In this document: piece after piece, positions 54,583-62,681 of the stretch
How positions within the stretch are numbered: position 1 is the stretch's first letter
How the letters are laid out: every line of letters begins with the position of its first letter
NCBI RefSeq assembly: GCF_003318275.1
Contig: NZ_QOCH01000004.1
Coordinates: 48,173-112,172 of the forward strand
Source of the DNA: Marinobacter sp. F3R11
Lineage (GTDB): Bacteria > Pseudomonadota > Gammaproteobacteria > Pseudomonadales > Oleiphilaceae
Direction: 5' to 3'
DNA length: 64,000 nt
Notes under the pieces: generated by a model
Seen by the model: the letters and a program-made list of their open reading frames with translations, nothing else
Databases searched by the model: none
What the model was told of the DNA's origin: nothing
Made by a program: the position numbers and the translations under genes

Positions 54583-55623
54583 TCAGTAGGTCCAGGTCAG
54601 AGACAGAGTGCCGAAGCTGAAGCTGTCTTTGTTGGACTGCTCTTCACCGGAAGTAGCCCGGATGATCAGACCAGCCTGGAGATTCTGCCATTGCCAGGTA
54701 GCACCGATACCAGCCTGCCCCAGCAACAGACTTTCCTTAAACTGATAAGGGGCCGCGTTGTCTTTCAGATAAGAATAGGGAATATATTCCAGGCCCAGCC
54801 CCATGAACACAGACCATCCCTCACCTGCGTCATTTAATGCTGATGGTAACCCGACAGTGCTGGAGGTTCCCGCGTAGTCCGGTACAAAGTTCACTGGAAG
54901 ATATTTCCCTAGTCTCCATATTGCCCCCACTCTTGCGCTGGTAAGAAAGCTGGAAGCCGTTGCAGAACCAACCCACGCAATCTCGTTCTCCAATTCACCT
55001 TTGCTGCCGCTTCGCCATAGTTTACGGGCATGGGTGGCCTGCACGCCCCCGACGACATCCGTACCTAACTGCTCATCCCAGCCTCTGGGCTTTTCACTGC
55101 CGGTAAGCTTATGCACCCATTTTTGCGAGGCAGCAGCCCCGCTTTCCGGGCCAACCACGCCAATATGAATGCCGTAACCGGTAATGGTTTCTGTATCCCA
55201 GCTCCATACCGCACTGCTCAGGGCAAGATAACCAGCGTAGGGAAGATCACTCAGGAGCGGTTCCTCACGGGAAATGTCAGCGGGGGTAACCATGAGCTGT
55301 CGAAGGCTGAACGCTACAGCCTGGTCCTGACTTTCCGGATTAACCCCCGGAAATGCCTCAAACCACTCACCTACCGCACGTGAAACCCTGGCAGAGTCTG
55401 ACTTGGCATCGCTGGATGCTGACGTTAAATAGGACAGGCGTACGCCATTGGTATAGCCCTGATCCAGTCCCAGAAGCAGGTCGTTATCCCACGAGATGTT
55501 AAAGGTATCTGCCCGGGCACAAGCAGAGAGCAGAACTGTCAGTAACAACGCCTGCAACGAAGCTCGAATCAGAAAAAACACAAACAGACATTGGGATTTA
55601 CCCCCTGTTGCATCTCCACTCAT
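54583..55623 (-). CDS. lpxR: LpxR-family outer-membrane lipid A 3'-O-deacylase
   Basis: The start at 55623 has GGGAG upstream and gives 346 residues. The signal peptide ends A-C-A-R-A, so the mature protein begins D-T-F-N-I-S. In mature numbering the catalytic pair is then N9-D10 (W-D-N-D-L-L-L), as in Salmonella LpxR, followed by D-Q-G-Y-T-N-G-V-R-L-S-Y. A beta-barrel of alternating residues ends in W-T-Y. The family removes the 3'-acyloxyacyl group of lipid A in the outer membrane and can soften host recognition or alter permeability. The gene stands alone and diverges from the TRAP operon. Confidence 0.88.
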   Translation of the reverse strand: MSGDATGGKSQCLFVFFLIRASLQALLLTVLLSACARADTFNISWDNDLLLGLDQGYTNGVRLSYLTSASSDAKSDSARVSRAVGEWFEAFPGVNPESQDQAVAFSLRQLMVTPADISREEPLLSDLPYAGYLALSSAVWSWDTETITGYGIHIGVVGPESGAAASQKWVHKLTGSEKPRGWDEQLGTDVVGGVQATHARKLWRSGSKGELENEIAWVGSATASSFLTSARVGAIWRLGKYLPVNFVPDYAGTSSTVGLPSALNDAGEGWSVFMGLGLEYIPYSYLKDNAAPYQFKESLLLGQAGIGATWQWQNLQAGLIIRATSGEEQSNKDSFSFGTLSLTWTY

Positions 55624-55879
55624 TACGGCTCCCTGATCCCCAAGCTGGCTCGAAATATGGCGCGCAGCTTTACTCAACCGCAACATACGCAGAGTCGATA
55701 CTATCATGAAAAATCCTGCCACTCCGGTAGGGCTGCACCTCACCCACAGAGCCAGCTACTGGCTACACAAAATGCGTGAATGGGAGGCGAAAAAAAGTCT
55801 CATTAGCCATTCGTTCCGCCTTGGTGCATTATTTCGGGGCGTCACACATCTAATCCCTTTGAGCTCAAGGACAAATATA

Positions 55880-56875
55880 ATGAAAAAACTTGCATTGAGT
55901 ACGCTCACACTCGGTATGTCCCTGGCATTAGCCAGCACCACTTTTGCGTCTGATTTTACTGATATGGACCCAGTTACCCTGCGCCTGGCACACGTGGTCA
56001 ACGAGCAGGATGGCTTTCATATTGCAGCCGTTAAATTTCAGGAACTGGTGGCCGAGCGCACAGAAGGCGCAGTGAACATTGAACTTTACCCGAATGCTTC
56101 CCTGGGCGACGAGCGCACCCTGCTGGAAGGCATGCAGATCGGCACTGTGGATATGGGTGTGATCACTAACGGTCCAGTAGCTAACTTTGTTGGCGAGATG
56201 GCTGTTTTTGAACTGCCATTTTTGTTCCCTTCACCAGAAGCTGCATACGATGTGCTCGACGGCCCCATCGGTCAGGAACTGCTCGACAAGCTCTCTGAGG
56301 TTAACCTTAAAGGCCTGGCCTATGCCGAACGCGGCTTTCGTAATCTGACCAACAGCGAACGCGAGGTCAATACGCCGGAGGACATGGACGGCCTTCGCAT
56401 TCGCGTGATGGAAAACCCTGTGTACGTGGATACATTCCGTGAACTGGGTGCCAATGCCATTCCAATGGCCTGGACGGAAGCTCTAACGGCGATGCAACAA
56501 AGTACCATTGACGGCCAGGAAAACCCGGTCAATGTCATCCACTCATTCAAGTTAAACGAAACTCAGAATTATATGACTCTGTCTCGGCATACCTATGCCC
56601 CGGCGATTTTTGTGATGGGCATGCCCGCCTGGAACAAACTGCCGGAAGCAGCTCAGGATGTACTGACCGATGCGGCCCAGGAAGCAGCCGAGCATGAACG
56701 CAAAGTAAACGCTGAGATGGAATCCGGGCAATTGGCAGATTTGCGCAAAGCCGGAATGAAGATCAATGACAACCCTGATATTGCGGCATTCCAATCCGCT
56801 GTGGCTCCGATCTATGAAAAGTACGGCGAGCAGTTTGGCGATTACCTACCGCGCATTCAAGAGGCGCTCAAGTAA
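55880..56875 (+). CDS. dctP: TRAP transporter solute-binding subunit (DctP family)
   Basis: The ATG at 55880 (AAGG nine bases upstream) gives 331 residues with a signal peptide ending F-A-S. The longer frame from 55706 overlaps the promoter region. Typical DctP segments are L-R-L-A-H-V-V-N-E, L-Y-P-N-A-S-L-G-D-E-R, Y-A-E-R-G-F-R-N-L-T-N, and the binding-site region G-L-R-I-R-V-M-E-N-P. The last fits the conserved Arg that pairs with the carboxylate of organic acids. The ligand is not predictable beyond a carboxylate. The small permease gene starts on the base after its stop. Confidence 0.92.
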   Translation: MKKLALSTLTLGMSLALASTTFASDFTDMDPVTLRLAHVVNEQDGFHIAAVKFQELVAERTEGAVNIELYPNASLGDERTLLEGMQIGTVDMGVITNGPVANFVGEMAVFELPFLFPSPEAAYDVLDGPIGQELLDKLSEVNLKGLAYAERGFRNLTNSEREVNTPEDMDGLRIRVMENPVYVDTFRELGANAIPMAWTEALTAMQQSTIDGQENPVNVIHSFKLNETQNYMTLSRHTYAPAIFVMGMPAWNKLPEAAQDVLTDAAQEAAEHERKVNAEMESGQLADLRKAGMKINDNPDIAAFQSAVAPIYEKYGEQFGDYLPRIQEALK

Positions 56876-57394
56876 GTGTCTGTATCGACTCACCCGCTGT
56901 TAAAGCCACTAAAGCAAATTGAGCGCGGGCTGGATGCAATCATCCAGCCCGTGGTCTTTGCTGGCATGGTGGCACTGATTGGGGTAATCACCCTGCAGGT
57001 TCTATCCCGGGTGCTGTTCAGCGCAGTGGGCTGGACTGAAGAGGTCGCTCGCTTTTTGCTGATCTGGATCACCTTCCTGGCAGCTACGCTGGCGTTTCAG
57101 CGTGGCCGGCATATTGCAGTGACTTTTGCTGTGGACATCCTGCCGGGACACCTGAAACAGGTTTCACGCATTGTAGCAACGCTTTCTGTGATCGCATTTT
57201 TGGTAGCCTTAGTGGTAATAGGCTATCGCTACATGCAAGTACAGAGTTTTCAGAAGTCTGCCTCCCTGCAGATCTCCATGACCTATGTTTACGCCGTTAT
57301 TCCGATCAGCGCAGCGATAATGGTCTGGTATGCTCTGGTCGATCTCGCGGCGCTACTGTTAGGTGGCGAAGACCTTGTGGAGCCAGGCCAATGA
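56876..57394 (+). CDS. dctQ: TRAP transporter small permease subunit (DctQ family)
   Basis: The protein has 172 residues from a GTG that directly abuts the dctP stop. Four membrane helices are seen, with the family motif L-L-I-W-I-T-F-L-A-A-T-L-A-F-Q-R-G-R-H-I. DctQ supports the large permease in sodium-coupled uptake. It overlaps the next gene by ATGA. Confidence 0.92.
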   Translation: MSVSTHPLLKPLKQIERGLDAIIQPVVFAGMVALIGVITLQVLSRVLFSAVGWTEEVARFLLIWITFLAATLAFQRGRHIAVTFAVDILPGHLKQVSRIVATLSVIAFLVALVVIGYRYMQVQSFQKSASLQISMTYVYAVIPISAAIMVWYALVDLAALLLGGEDLVEPGQ

Positions 57395-58653
57395 CCGTGC
57401 TGCTATTCGGACTATTTTTCGTATTCATGCTACTTGGCGTGCCTATCGCCCTCGCGATAGGCGCCAGCACCATGGTCGCCCTAAGTCAGGCAGATGTACC
57501 CTTGATGGTGGTCACCCAGCAAATGTTCCAGGGCATTAACTCCTTTGCCCTGGTGGCTATTCCCATGTTCATTCTTGCCGGCGATCTGATGGCTCAGGGC
57601 AAGGTCAGTGAGAGGCTGGTCAACTTCGCCGACTCCCTGTTCGGCTTTCTACGGGGAGGCCTGTCGGTAGTATCAGTAATGGCCGGTATGTTCTTCGCTG
57701 CAATTTCTGGCTCTGGAGCGGCAACCACGGCAGCAGTGGGATCAAGCCTGGTGCCGGAATTGCGTAAAAAGGGCTACGACCCGGCTTCCGCCGCCAGCCT
57801 GATTGCTGCAAGCGGCACCATCGGTGTCGTCATACCACCGTCCGTACCCATGATTATCTACGCGGTGATTGCTCAGCAATCCGTGTCTGAGTTATTCCTG
57901 AACGGCTTTTTACCGGGGCTCGCCATGGGGCTGGGGTTGATGGCTATTGCTATTACGCAGGCCTACAAACGCCAATATCCCAAAGGCACACCACTCTCCG
58001 TCACCACTATTTGGCGCACCCTGAAAAGCGCCAGCTGGGGGTTGATGACGCCAGTTATTATTCTGGGAGGCATTTTCTCGGGCATCTTCACTCCCAGTGA
58101 AGCGGCTGTAGTGGCGGTCAATTACGCTTTACTGGTTTCACTGTTCATTTACCGGGATCTCAAGCTGCCCGACGTGTACCGCATTTTGCTTCGCTCGGCG
58201 ATTACCACCTCAGTAATCATGCTGGTGATAGCTACCTCTGCAGTACTGAGCTGGACACTCTCCAGCTGGCAGGTACCTGGTGCCATTGCTCAAGCCGTAC
58301 TGTCTATCTCCACCAATCCTTACGTAATCATGCTGTTGATAGTCGGGATAATTCTACTGACCGGCGTATTCATCGAAACAGCCAGTGCCTTGATCATTCT
58401 GACGCCGGTATTGCTGCCACTGGTGCTGCAACTGGGAATTGACCCCATTCATTTCGGCCTGGTTATCGTGGTCGGCCTGGCAATCGGCATGATCACCCCC
58501 CCGGTCGCAATCAATCTTTATGTGGCATCCTCTGTCACAGAACTGCCTCTGGAGCGCATAACCCGGGCAATCATTCCCTACTTGCTGGGACTGATCGGCG
58601 TGTTGTTGCTGGTCGTCTACGTTCCTATTCTTGCAGGCTGGTCGGGGGGCTGA
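57391..58653 (+). CDS. dctM: TRAP transporter large permease subunit (DctM family)
   Basis: The protein has 420 residues and about 12 membrane segments. Conserved elements are G-A-S-T-M-V-A-L, F-I-L-A-G-D-L-M, S-G-S-G-A-A-T-T-A-A-V-G, P-P-S-V-P-M-I-I-Y-A and G-M-I-T-P-P-V-A-I-N. It is the ion-coupled transport channel of the DctPQM system. It is the last gene before the integron region, and no terminator is obvious after the stop. Confidence 0.94.
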   Translation: MTVLLFGLFFVFMLLGVPIALAIGASTMVALSQADVPLMVVTQQMFQGINSFALVAIPMFILAGDLMAQGKVSERLVNFADSLFGFLRGGLSVVSVMAGMFFAAISGSGAATTAAVGSSLVPELRKKGYDPASAASLIAASGTIGVVIPPSVPMIIYAVIAQQSVSELFLNGFLPGLAMGLGLMAIAITQAYKRQYPKGTPLSVTTIWRTLKSASWGLMTPVIILGGIFSGIFTPSEAAVVAVNYALLVSLFIYRDLKLPDVYRILLRSAITTSVIMLVIATSAVLSWTLSSWQVPGAIAQAVLSISTNPYVIMLLIVGIILLTGVFIETASALIILTPVLLPLVLQLGIDPIHFGLVIVVGLAIGMITPPVAINLYVASSVTELPLERITRAIIPYLLGLIGVLLLVVYVPILAGWSGG

Positions 58654-58758
58654 ATACCGGGGGAGGATGTCCAGACAATGGCTGATAAACTTGTTACCTG
58701 TTTGCCGGGCTTGAACTGAGCATACTGCGAACGTTCTCTGCTCAGGCGATATGGTAAC

Positions 58759-58906
58759 TCAATCTGGCAGCTCCTCGAACTTTGGCACTGTCCATGACTT
58801 CCCATCCCAAGCAGCTTTTCTGGCTAAAAAGATATGCGCTGTCGGCGCTATAGAAACTTCCGTGTCCAAGCATCCTGCGGGAGGGCCATAGCCGTGACGG
58901 GCATGG
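58759..58906 (-). pseudogene. possible GFA/Mss4-like C-terminal fragment at the array boundary
   Basis: The minus-strand frame ending at 58759 reads P-T-A-H-I-F-L-A-R-K-A-A-W-D-G-K-S-W and then V-P-K-F-E-E. This looks like the last third of glutathione-dependent formaldehyde-activating (GFA) family proteins. The zinc-binding cysteines that should come first are absent. The frame meets the end of a cassette gene and half an attC-like site at 58907. It is best read as a truncated remnant; similarity was judged by eye. Confidence 0.35.
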
Positions 58907-59341
58907 TTATGAATGCTCACATGCTGAACCAATAGCAGCACTCATTTCGGAAAGCGTACGTCCATCAGCGATTTCAATAAAAGATGATATACCAAGCCAG
59001 ACCGTCCAAGCACCGGCTATTGGGAGAAGGTAGCCCATTAGCTTCGGTATTTTCGCCCGGTTTCCGCTGCATTTCCTAAATATTCCAGACCATGGGATGC
59101 CAGAGGGTGGATAAAAATCGCTCCCTCTGCTCTTGATACTAAAATAGAGAAAGTACAGCGAGCCTATGGCAAAAGTACCTGGCAACACGAAACAGAATAT
59201 AACCAGACCCAAAAGTGACACATTAATCCCAAGCAAAAACGCACACTCAGTGTTATCCAGGAAGGACACATATGCGGCAAACGCCATTGCCAAAAGCGCC
59301 GGAGCCAAAAACGGAAAATAAAACTTAATACCTCGAATCAT
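58907..59341 (-). CDS. cassette gene: membrane protein, 144 aa
   Basis: The protein has about four membrane helices (starting F-Y-F-P-F-L-A-P-A-L-L-A-M) with a short charged loop in the middle (I-K-S-R-G-S-D-F-Y-P-P). The start is 15 bases from the attC at 59356, as expected for a cassette gene. The stop codon lies in a G-GTTAT core resembling the right arm of the other attC sites. The family is unknown. Confidence 0.65.
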   Translation of the reverse strand: MIRGIKFYFPFLAPALLAMAFAAYVSFLDNTECAFLLGINVSLLGLVIFCFVLPGTFAIGSLYFLYFSIKSRGSDFYPPSGIPWSGIFRKCSGNRAKIPKLMGYLLPIAGAWTVWLGISSFIEIADGRTLSEMSAAIGSACEHS

Positions 59342-59355
59342 GAACTACTCAATTT

Positions 59356-59426
59356 CATAACGCCAAGCTCACCGGTAATTTGGGAGCGCAGCGAGTAATT
59401 TATCCGCGTGCAGCTTTTTGTTATAC
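59356..59426 (-). repeat. attC site (cassette recombination site)
   Basis: On the minus strand it runs from TATAAC-AAAAAGCTGCAC to GTGAGCTTGGCGTTATG, about 71 bp. AAGCTGCAC pairs with GTGAGCTT leaving one unpaired G, the asymmetric bulge of attC sites. It follows the DinB cassette gene, whose TAA is inside the outer box. Confidence 0.85.
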
Positions 59427-59963
59427 ATGAGTTTCCTCCGGAATCAGAGCCAATAGGTCAGTAACTCCAACTTCCGCACCCGCTTGTGATAATAAAGCAG
59501 AAACTTGCCCTCGATGATGGGCCTGATGGTTAAAAAAGTGGAGAACAAGACTCGAATATCGCTTGTTGGCCGGATTCCCTTTGGTGTTGTGGTAGTTGAG
59601 AACGAAATTCAGATCACCTTCGGTTAGCCCCGCTACCCAGCTGATAATCTGTCGGTCAAGCCAAGCCCGGTGTTCAGATAAGCGAGCAATATCCTCAAAC
59701 ACTATCTGGCTTAGGCTTGTCGGATTTGGAAGGTTGGCGACCTCCTGCAACGAACCCACGCAGGATGGATGGGTGGCAAACCGCTTCAACCAGATGGTGT
59801 CACCAACGACGATGTGATTCAGAGTTCCAAGAATAGAACCGAAAAAAGCCCCGCGATCCCTAGTTAAGTCTGTTGCAGAGAGCGAACTTGCAGACTCATA
59901 AATTTTAGAATTCATCCATTGATTATAAATGGACAGCAATTCAAAGTGATCTTTCAGGCTCAT
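59421..59963 (-). CDS. cassette gene: DinB-family protein
   Basis: The 180-residue protein is a four-helix bundle of the DinB/YfiT type. The metal-binding triad is visible: His50 (G-T-L-N-H-I-V-V-G-D) and H146-x-x-x-H150 (F-F-N-H-Q-A-H-H-R-G-Q). DinB-like proteins are often metal-dependent thiol transferases or of unknown activity, and they are frequent in integron arrays. The gene starts 14 bases after the upstream attC and ends inside its own attC. Confidence 0.88.
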   Translation of the reverse strand: MSLKDHFELLSIYNQWMNSKIYESASSLSATDLTRDRGAFFGSILGTLNHIVVGDTIWLKRFATHPSCVGSLQEVANLPNPTSLSQIVFEDIARLSEHRAWLDRQIISWVAGLTEGDLNFVLNYHNTKGNPANKRYSSLVLHFFNHQAHHRGQVSALLSQAGAEVGVTDLLALIPEETHV

Positions 59964-59976
59964 CTTCCCTCTCAGG

Positions 59977-60047
59977 TATAACGCCCAAAGCAGCGGCGCG
60001 CGTTAGCGCATCCAGCCCGCAGGGCGATGCTGCCTTTGCTTGTTAAG
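59977..60047 (-). repeat. attC site
   Basis: On the minus strand it runs from CTTAACAAGCAAAGGCAGC to GCTGCTTTGGGCGTTATAC, about 71 bp. GCAAAGGCAGC pairs with GCTGCTTTG leaving an extrahelical base. It carries the stop codon of the next cassette gene. Confidence 0.9.
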
Positions 60048-60384
60048 TATTTTTGTACAATTTTGACCATGAGTTCCAATCATCTTCGTTACGCAGATAA
60101 ACCAATAGTGGCAGATGCTCCATTTGATTTGGGTATGGAATAACTAGCATCTCCTCCTTATAGCTGCGATGGTTCTTGGAGTAATTTGCAAATATGTTGG
60201 TTAACACAACGCTTGCTACTTCCTTAGCCTCTTCGCTCGGCTCACCATCGAATATAAAGCGAGCAATAAAATCCTCACCGTCAGGAGATAATTGAAACGA
60301 TACAGCCCTAAAGGAAGGCGCGACCTCTCCAAGAAGCGCACTTTGGGCGTATTGCATTAATTCTATATCGTACTCAGTTCTCAT
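60043..60384 (-). CDS. cassette gene: hypothetical protein, 113 aa
   Basis: The ATG at 60384 (M-R-T-E-Y-D-I-E-L) is preferred to a GTG at 60390 that lies inside the upstream attC. The protein is a soluble alpha/beta protein (F-Q-L-S-P-D-G-E-D-F-I-A-R-F-I-F-D-G-E-P-S-E-E-A). A basic Tyr/Lys-rich segment and an acidic-aromatic end (E-D-D-W-N-S-W) follow. The size and composition recall small immunity-type proteins, but I do not recognise the family. Confidence 0.7.
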   Translation of the reverse strand: MRTEYDIELMQYAQSALLGEVAPSFRAVSFQLSPDGEDFIARFIFDGEPSEEAKEVASVVLTNIFANYSKNHRSYKEEMLVIPYPNQMEHLPLLVYLRNEDDWNSWSKLYKNT

Positions 60385-60388
60385 AGAC

Positions 60389-60458
60389 ACTTAACGCTTT
60401 GGCTTTGCGGCGTGCCGGAGCGCAGCGTAGGTGCGTCCGCCAACAGCCACTTGTTGTG
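60389..60458 (-). repeat. attC site
   Basis: On the minus strand it runs from CACAACAAGTGGCTGTTGGC to GCAAAGCCAAAGCGTTAAGT, about 70 bp. The ends have the expected AAC and GTTA core boxes and partly complementary inner arms (TGGCT / AGCCA). Confidence 0.8.
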
Positions 60459-60624
60459 TTCGAAACCACTTATACATGAAATAGCTATCAACACACCCCA
60501 TATGAGCATGTAGCCACAATCGCAAATGTGACTGTTTGATCCCATTGTATTCGGCTAAATTTAATAAGAATCCAGAACCACGTTTTTTTCGAACACGTAC
60601 GATTTTTCGTCGCGTTTTCCGCAA
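60391..60624 (-). CDS. possible small basic cassette protein, 77 aa
   Basis: A very basic N-terminus (R-K-T-R-R-K-I-V-R-V-R-K-K-R) is followed by an aromatic stretch; the last ~20 residues are translated attC sequence. Reading into attC is common for real cassette genes, but no other evidence supports this one. It shares a cassette with the next gene. Confidence 0.3.
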   Translation of the reverse strand: MRKTRRKIVRVRKKRGSGFLLNLAEYNGIKQSHLRLWLHAHMGCVDSYFMYKWFRTQQVAVGGRTYAALRHAAKPKR

Positions 60625-60687
60625 CAGGAACTTCGATTTCGGTCTTATAAAATCAGCAATAAGATCAGAATTTTAAAAAACACATCA

Positions 60688-61110
60688 TTATAGCTTTTTA
60701 TAGATTAGAAAAATAATCACTATTATGTATAAAATAGTAATATGAATAGTAAAATTCAAGGTGACTTTTCTTGCTATATCGTCAGCCCGGATAAAATCCC
60801 GCTCATCGAAAACAATTTCGCCTTTGTAGCTTAGAGCCCCAATTCGAGATCTCTCGGTAAATTTTACTTTAACCATATCTCCCGAACTTATCTTCAAATA
60901 AAAAAGTCTTACATCCTGATTTACAATGCTGATTGGATAGTCGACGTCATCTAAGATGAGGCCATGAGCGCCTCCTGTAGGGTTACGCCATTTCCCGTCA
61001 ACCTCCTTCAATTCCCACTCTGAGCTAGCCAAATTATCTGACTTCATTGAGTAAAAAAATACCATCATGAGAACAAGAAGAAGATACGCAATTGTAGAAA
61101 AGGATTTCAT
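60688..61110 (-). CDS. cassette gene: membrane-anchored protein, 140 aa
   Basis: The protein has an N-terminal membrane helix (F-S-T-I-A-Y-L-L-L-V-L-M-M-V-F-F), an extracytoplasmic middle of about 80 residues (beta-rich, W-E-L-K-E-V-D-G-K-W), and a C-terminal membrane helix (I-T-I-L-Y-I-I-V-I-I-F-L-I-Y-K-K-L). The DNA is clearly more AT-rich than the adjacent cassettes, suggesting a different origin. The family is not recognised. Confidence 0.65.
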   Translation of the reverse strand: MKSFSTIAYLLLVLMMVFFYSMKSDNLASSEWELKEVDGKWRNPTGGAHGLILDDVDYPISIVNQDVRLFYLKISSGDMVKVKFTERSRIGALSYKGEIVFDERDFIRADDIARKVTLNFTIHITILYIIVIIFLIYKKL

Positions 61111-61186
61111 CAGACAGCCCTAAAATGAATAGAACGGCTTTTTTTATAAAAGCTTAAAAAATAGAAACATTTTAAACTTACACTAC

Positions 61187-61243
61187 CGTTATCCCAAGCT
61201 CTCCTGCGTATATCGGAGCAACGGCGATTAAACGCCTGTTATA
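61187..61243 (-). repeat. degenerate attC-like remnant
   Basis: Left-arm bases CCCAAGCTCTCC resemble the 59356 attC arm (GCCAAGCTCACC), and a right core CTGTTATAATG is present. The complementary right arm is missing. This may be a decayed site between two fused cassettes. The rest of 61111-61361 shows no gene. Confidence 0.3.
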
Positions 61244-61361
61244 ATGTCAGATCGAAGTCAAATGTGTAGGTTTTTTGAGCCTGAACTACCGCCGAATACG
61301 TCGATCAAAATGACTCAAAATCCGATTTTTTGATTTCCTGATCATGAGGTTTCCACCTAGA

Positions 61362-61411
61362 ACATAACGCCCAAAGCAGCGGCGCGCGTTAGCGCGTCCA
61401 GCCCGCAGGGC
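61362..61411 (-). repeat. attC left part, split by the IS3-family element
   Basis: These 50 bases start with CATAACGCCCAAAGCAGCGG and match the left part of the attC at 59977 almost base for base, up to CCCGCAGGGC. There the insertion sequence begins. Confidence 0.8.
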
Positions 61412-61439
61412 TGGACTTCCCCCAATAAAATGGACACGC
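61412..61439 (+). repeat. IS3-family terminal inverted repeat, orfB side
   Basis: It begins TGGACTTCCCCCAATAAAAT and ends GGACACGC. It pairs with the other end at 23 of 28 positions. Confidence 0.85.
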
Positions 61440-61443
61440 CCAA

Positions 61444-62337
61444 TCAGTTAATTCCCTCGAACTCTATCGGAGACCGATAGCCAAGGCTACTGTGCAGCCT
61501 TTGGCTGTTATAAAAGCCATCAATATAGCCCTTTATATGTTTCCGTAACTGCCGCATCGTCACAAAACTTGTCGCATGCAGCAATTCTCCCTTGAGGGTT
61601 TTGAAGAAGGATTCCACCTCAGCATTGTCCGTACACTGACCCGGCCGGTTCATGCTATGGCACACGCGGTTCTGGTTCAGAAATAGCTGAGTTTTATGGG
61701 CTCGGTATTCCGTGCCTCGATCCGTGTGGAACAGCAATCCGGCTGCCGGCTGCCTCACTGCAAATGCTTCCCGCAGCGCGCCTTTGGCAAGTGCCGCATT
61801 CAAGCTTTCATCCAAGCGCCAGCTCACGATCCGGCGCGAGAACAGATCCAGAACGACGGCCAGGAACACGTGCTTTCTGCCAAGCTTGATGTAGGTGACG
61901 TCGCTGCTCCATTGCTGATTCACCGCAACGGGCTTTTCAACGCTCAGGCGATGATTAGGGAGGGCTTTGAGTTCTTCACGGCGTTTAGCCATTCGACGAT
62001 ACACTCGCATCACACGCGCTTTCATACCCCATTCCTGCATCAGGCGCGCCACACGATTCTCACCAACCTGTTCGCCTTCCCGACGCAGTGCCTGATAGAC
62101 CCTGGGGCTGCCGTAGCGACCTTTGCTACTGTCGTAGATGCGACGGATCTTTAGTAACAGATCCGCATTCTCAGCAGCTCTCTGACCGGGTTTTCGGTTT
62201 ACCCAGGCATAGTAGCCAGACCGAGAGATATTCAGGTGACGACACAGCGCTTTTATGCTGTATTCCCGTCGGTGTTTCCAGACGAACCGGAACGCTTCCG
62301 TCGTTCCTCGGCCAGAAAACGTTGAAACTTTTTTAGG
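61444..62337 (-). CDS. IS3-family transposase OrfB (rve integrase core), read by frameshift
   Basis: The frame is open from about 62340 to the stop at 61444 (about 298 codons). It starts with F-R-F-V-W-K-H-R-R-E-Y-S-I-K-A-L-C-R and the HTH_21 segment I-S-R-S-G-Y-Y-A-W (R-Y-G-S-P-R-V), then the DDE core. First D is in W-S-S-D-V-T-Y-I, second D in F-H-T-D-R-G-T-E-Y, and E in N-A-E-V-E-S-F-F-K-T-L-K. There is no good start codon of its own. It is produced by -1 slippage from orfA, giving an OrfAB transposase. A shorter internal ATG frame begins at 62052. Confidence 0.88.
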   Translation of the reverse strand, partial: PKKVSTFSGRGTTEAFRFVWKHRREYSIKALCRHLNISRSGYYAWVNRKPGQRAAENADLLLKIRRIYDSSKGRYGSPRVYQALRREGEQVGENRVARLMQEWGMKARVMRVYRRMAKRREELKALPNHRLSVEKPVAVNQQWSSDVTYIKLGRKHVFLAVVLDLFSRRIVSWRLDESLNAALAKGALREAFAVRQPAAGLLFHTDRGTEYRAHKTQLFLNQNRVCHSMNRPGQCTDNAEVESFFKTLKGELLHATSFVTMRQLRKHIKGYIDGFYNSQRLHSSLGYRSPIEFEGIN

Positions 62338-62624
62338 ATGTCATTTTCCTCCTGAAGCTCCGATATGCGGCGTTTCAGGCGGGCAACCTCATCCTGCTCC
62401 TGTATTTTCTTCTTGGCGTCTGCCGGCGCTTTCTTGACCCGTTTCATTGCGAACTTTCCTTCACGATATTCCTTGCGCCAGCGTGACAGCATGAAGGGGT
62501 GAATATCCAGCGCTTCGGCAACGCTTTTGACGCTGCGGTGGGCCTGGTGACTCAACTCCACCGCTTTGACTTTGAACTCAGTGCTGTACTGTTGGGTTTT
62601 CTTCCCCGTGATCATCTTCGGCAT
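62253..62624 (-). CDS. IS3-family transposase OrfA
   Basis: The 123-residue protein is a helix-turn-helix protein (Y-S-T-E-F-K-V-K-A-V-E-L, V-K-S-V-A-E-A-L-D-I-H-P-F-M-L-S-R-W-R-K-E) followed by a leucine-zipper coiled coil (V-A-R-L-K-R-R-I-S-E-L-Q-E-E-N-D-I-L-K-K). This is the standard DNA-binding subunit for the terminal repeats. The slippage site lies within the zipper's end. The start is 30 bases inside the right terminal repeat. Confidence 0.9.
   Translation of the reverse strand: MPKMITGKKTQQYSTEFKVKAVELSHQAHRSVKSVAEALDIHPFMLSRWRKEYREGKFAMKRVKKAPADAKKKIQEQDEVARLKRRISELQEENDILKKFQRFLAEERRKRSGSSGNTDGNTA
62328..62334 (-). promoter_or_regulatory. programmed -1 frameshift site A-AAA-AAG
   Basis: On the minus strand the heptamer AAAAAAG lies where the orfA frame (CTA-AAA-AAG) must shift to the orfB frame (CCT-AAA-AAA). 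This heptamer is the common IS3-family slippage signal. Confidence 0.8.
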
Positions 62625-62653
62625 TGCTCTTCTCCTGTTGAAGAGTTATCAAT

Positions 62654-62681
62654 GCGTGTCTACTGAATCGGGGGAAGTCCA
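62654..62681 (-). repeat. IS3-family terminal inverted repeat, orfA side
   Basis: On the minus strand it begins TGGACTTCCCCCGATTCAGT and ends AGACACGC, matching the other end. Confidence 0.85.

Larger units (their letters stand above)
61412..62681. mobile_element. IS3-family insertion sequence, 1270 bp, complete
   Basis: The ends are 28-bp imperfect inverted repeats beginning TGGACTTCCCCC (23 of 28 positions identical). The element contains orfA and orfB on the minus strand in the usual two-frame arrangement with an A-AAA-AAG slippage site. DDE residues appear intact, so it may be active. It is inserted inside an attC, and no target duplication is visible (left flank ...AGGGC, right flank GAGCG...). 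Confidence 0.9.

Noticed and set aside
54480..54600. T-rich stretch after lpxR considered as a terminator
   Set aside because: The preceding GAGCG...GAGCG is a direct, not inverted, repeat, so no stem forms.
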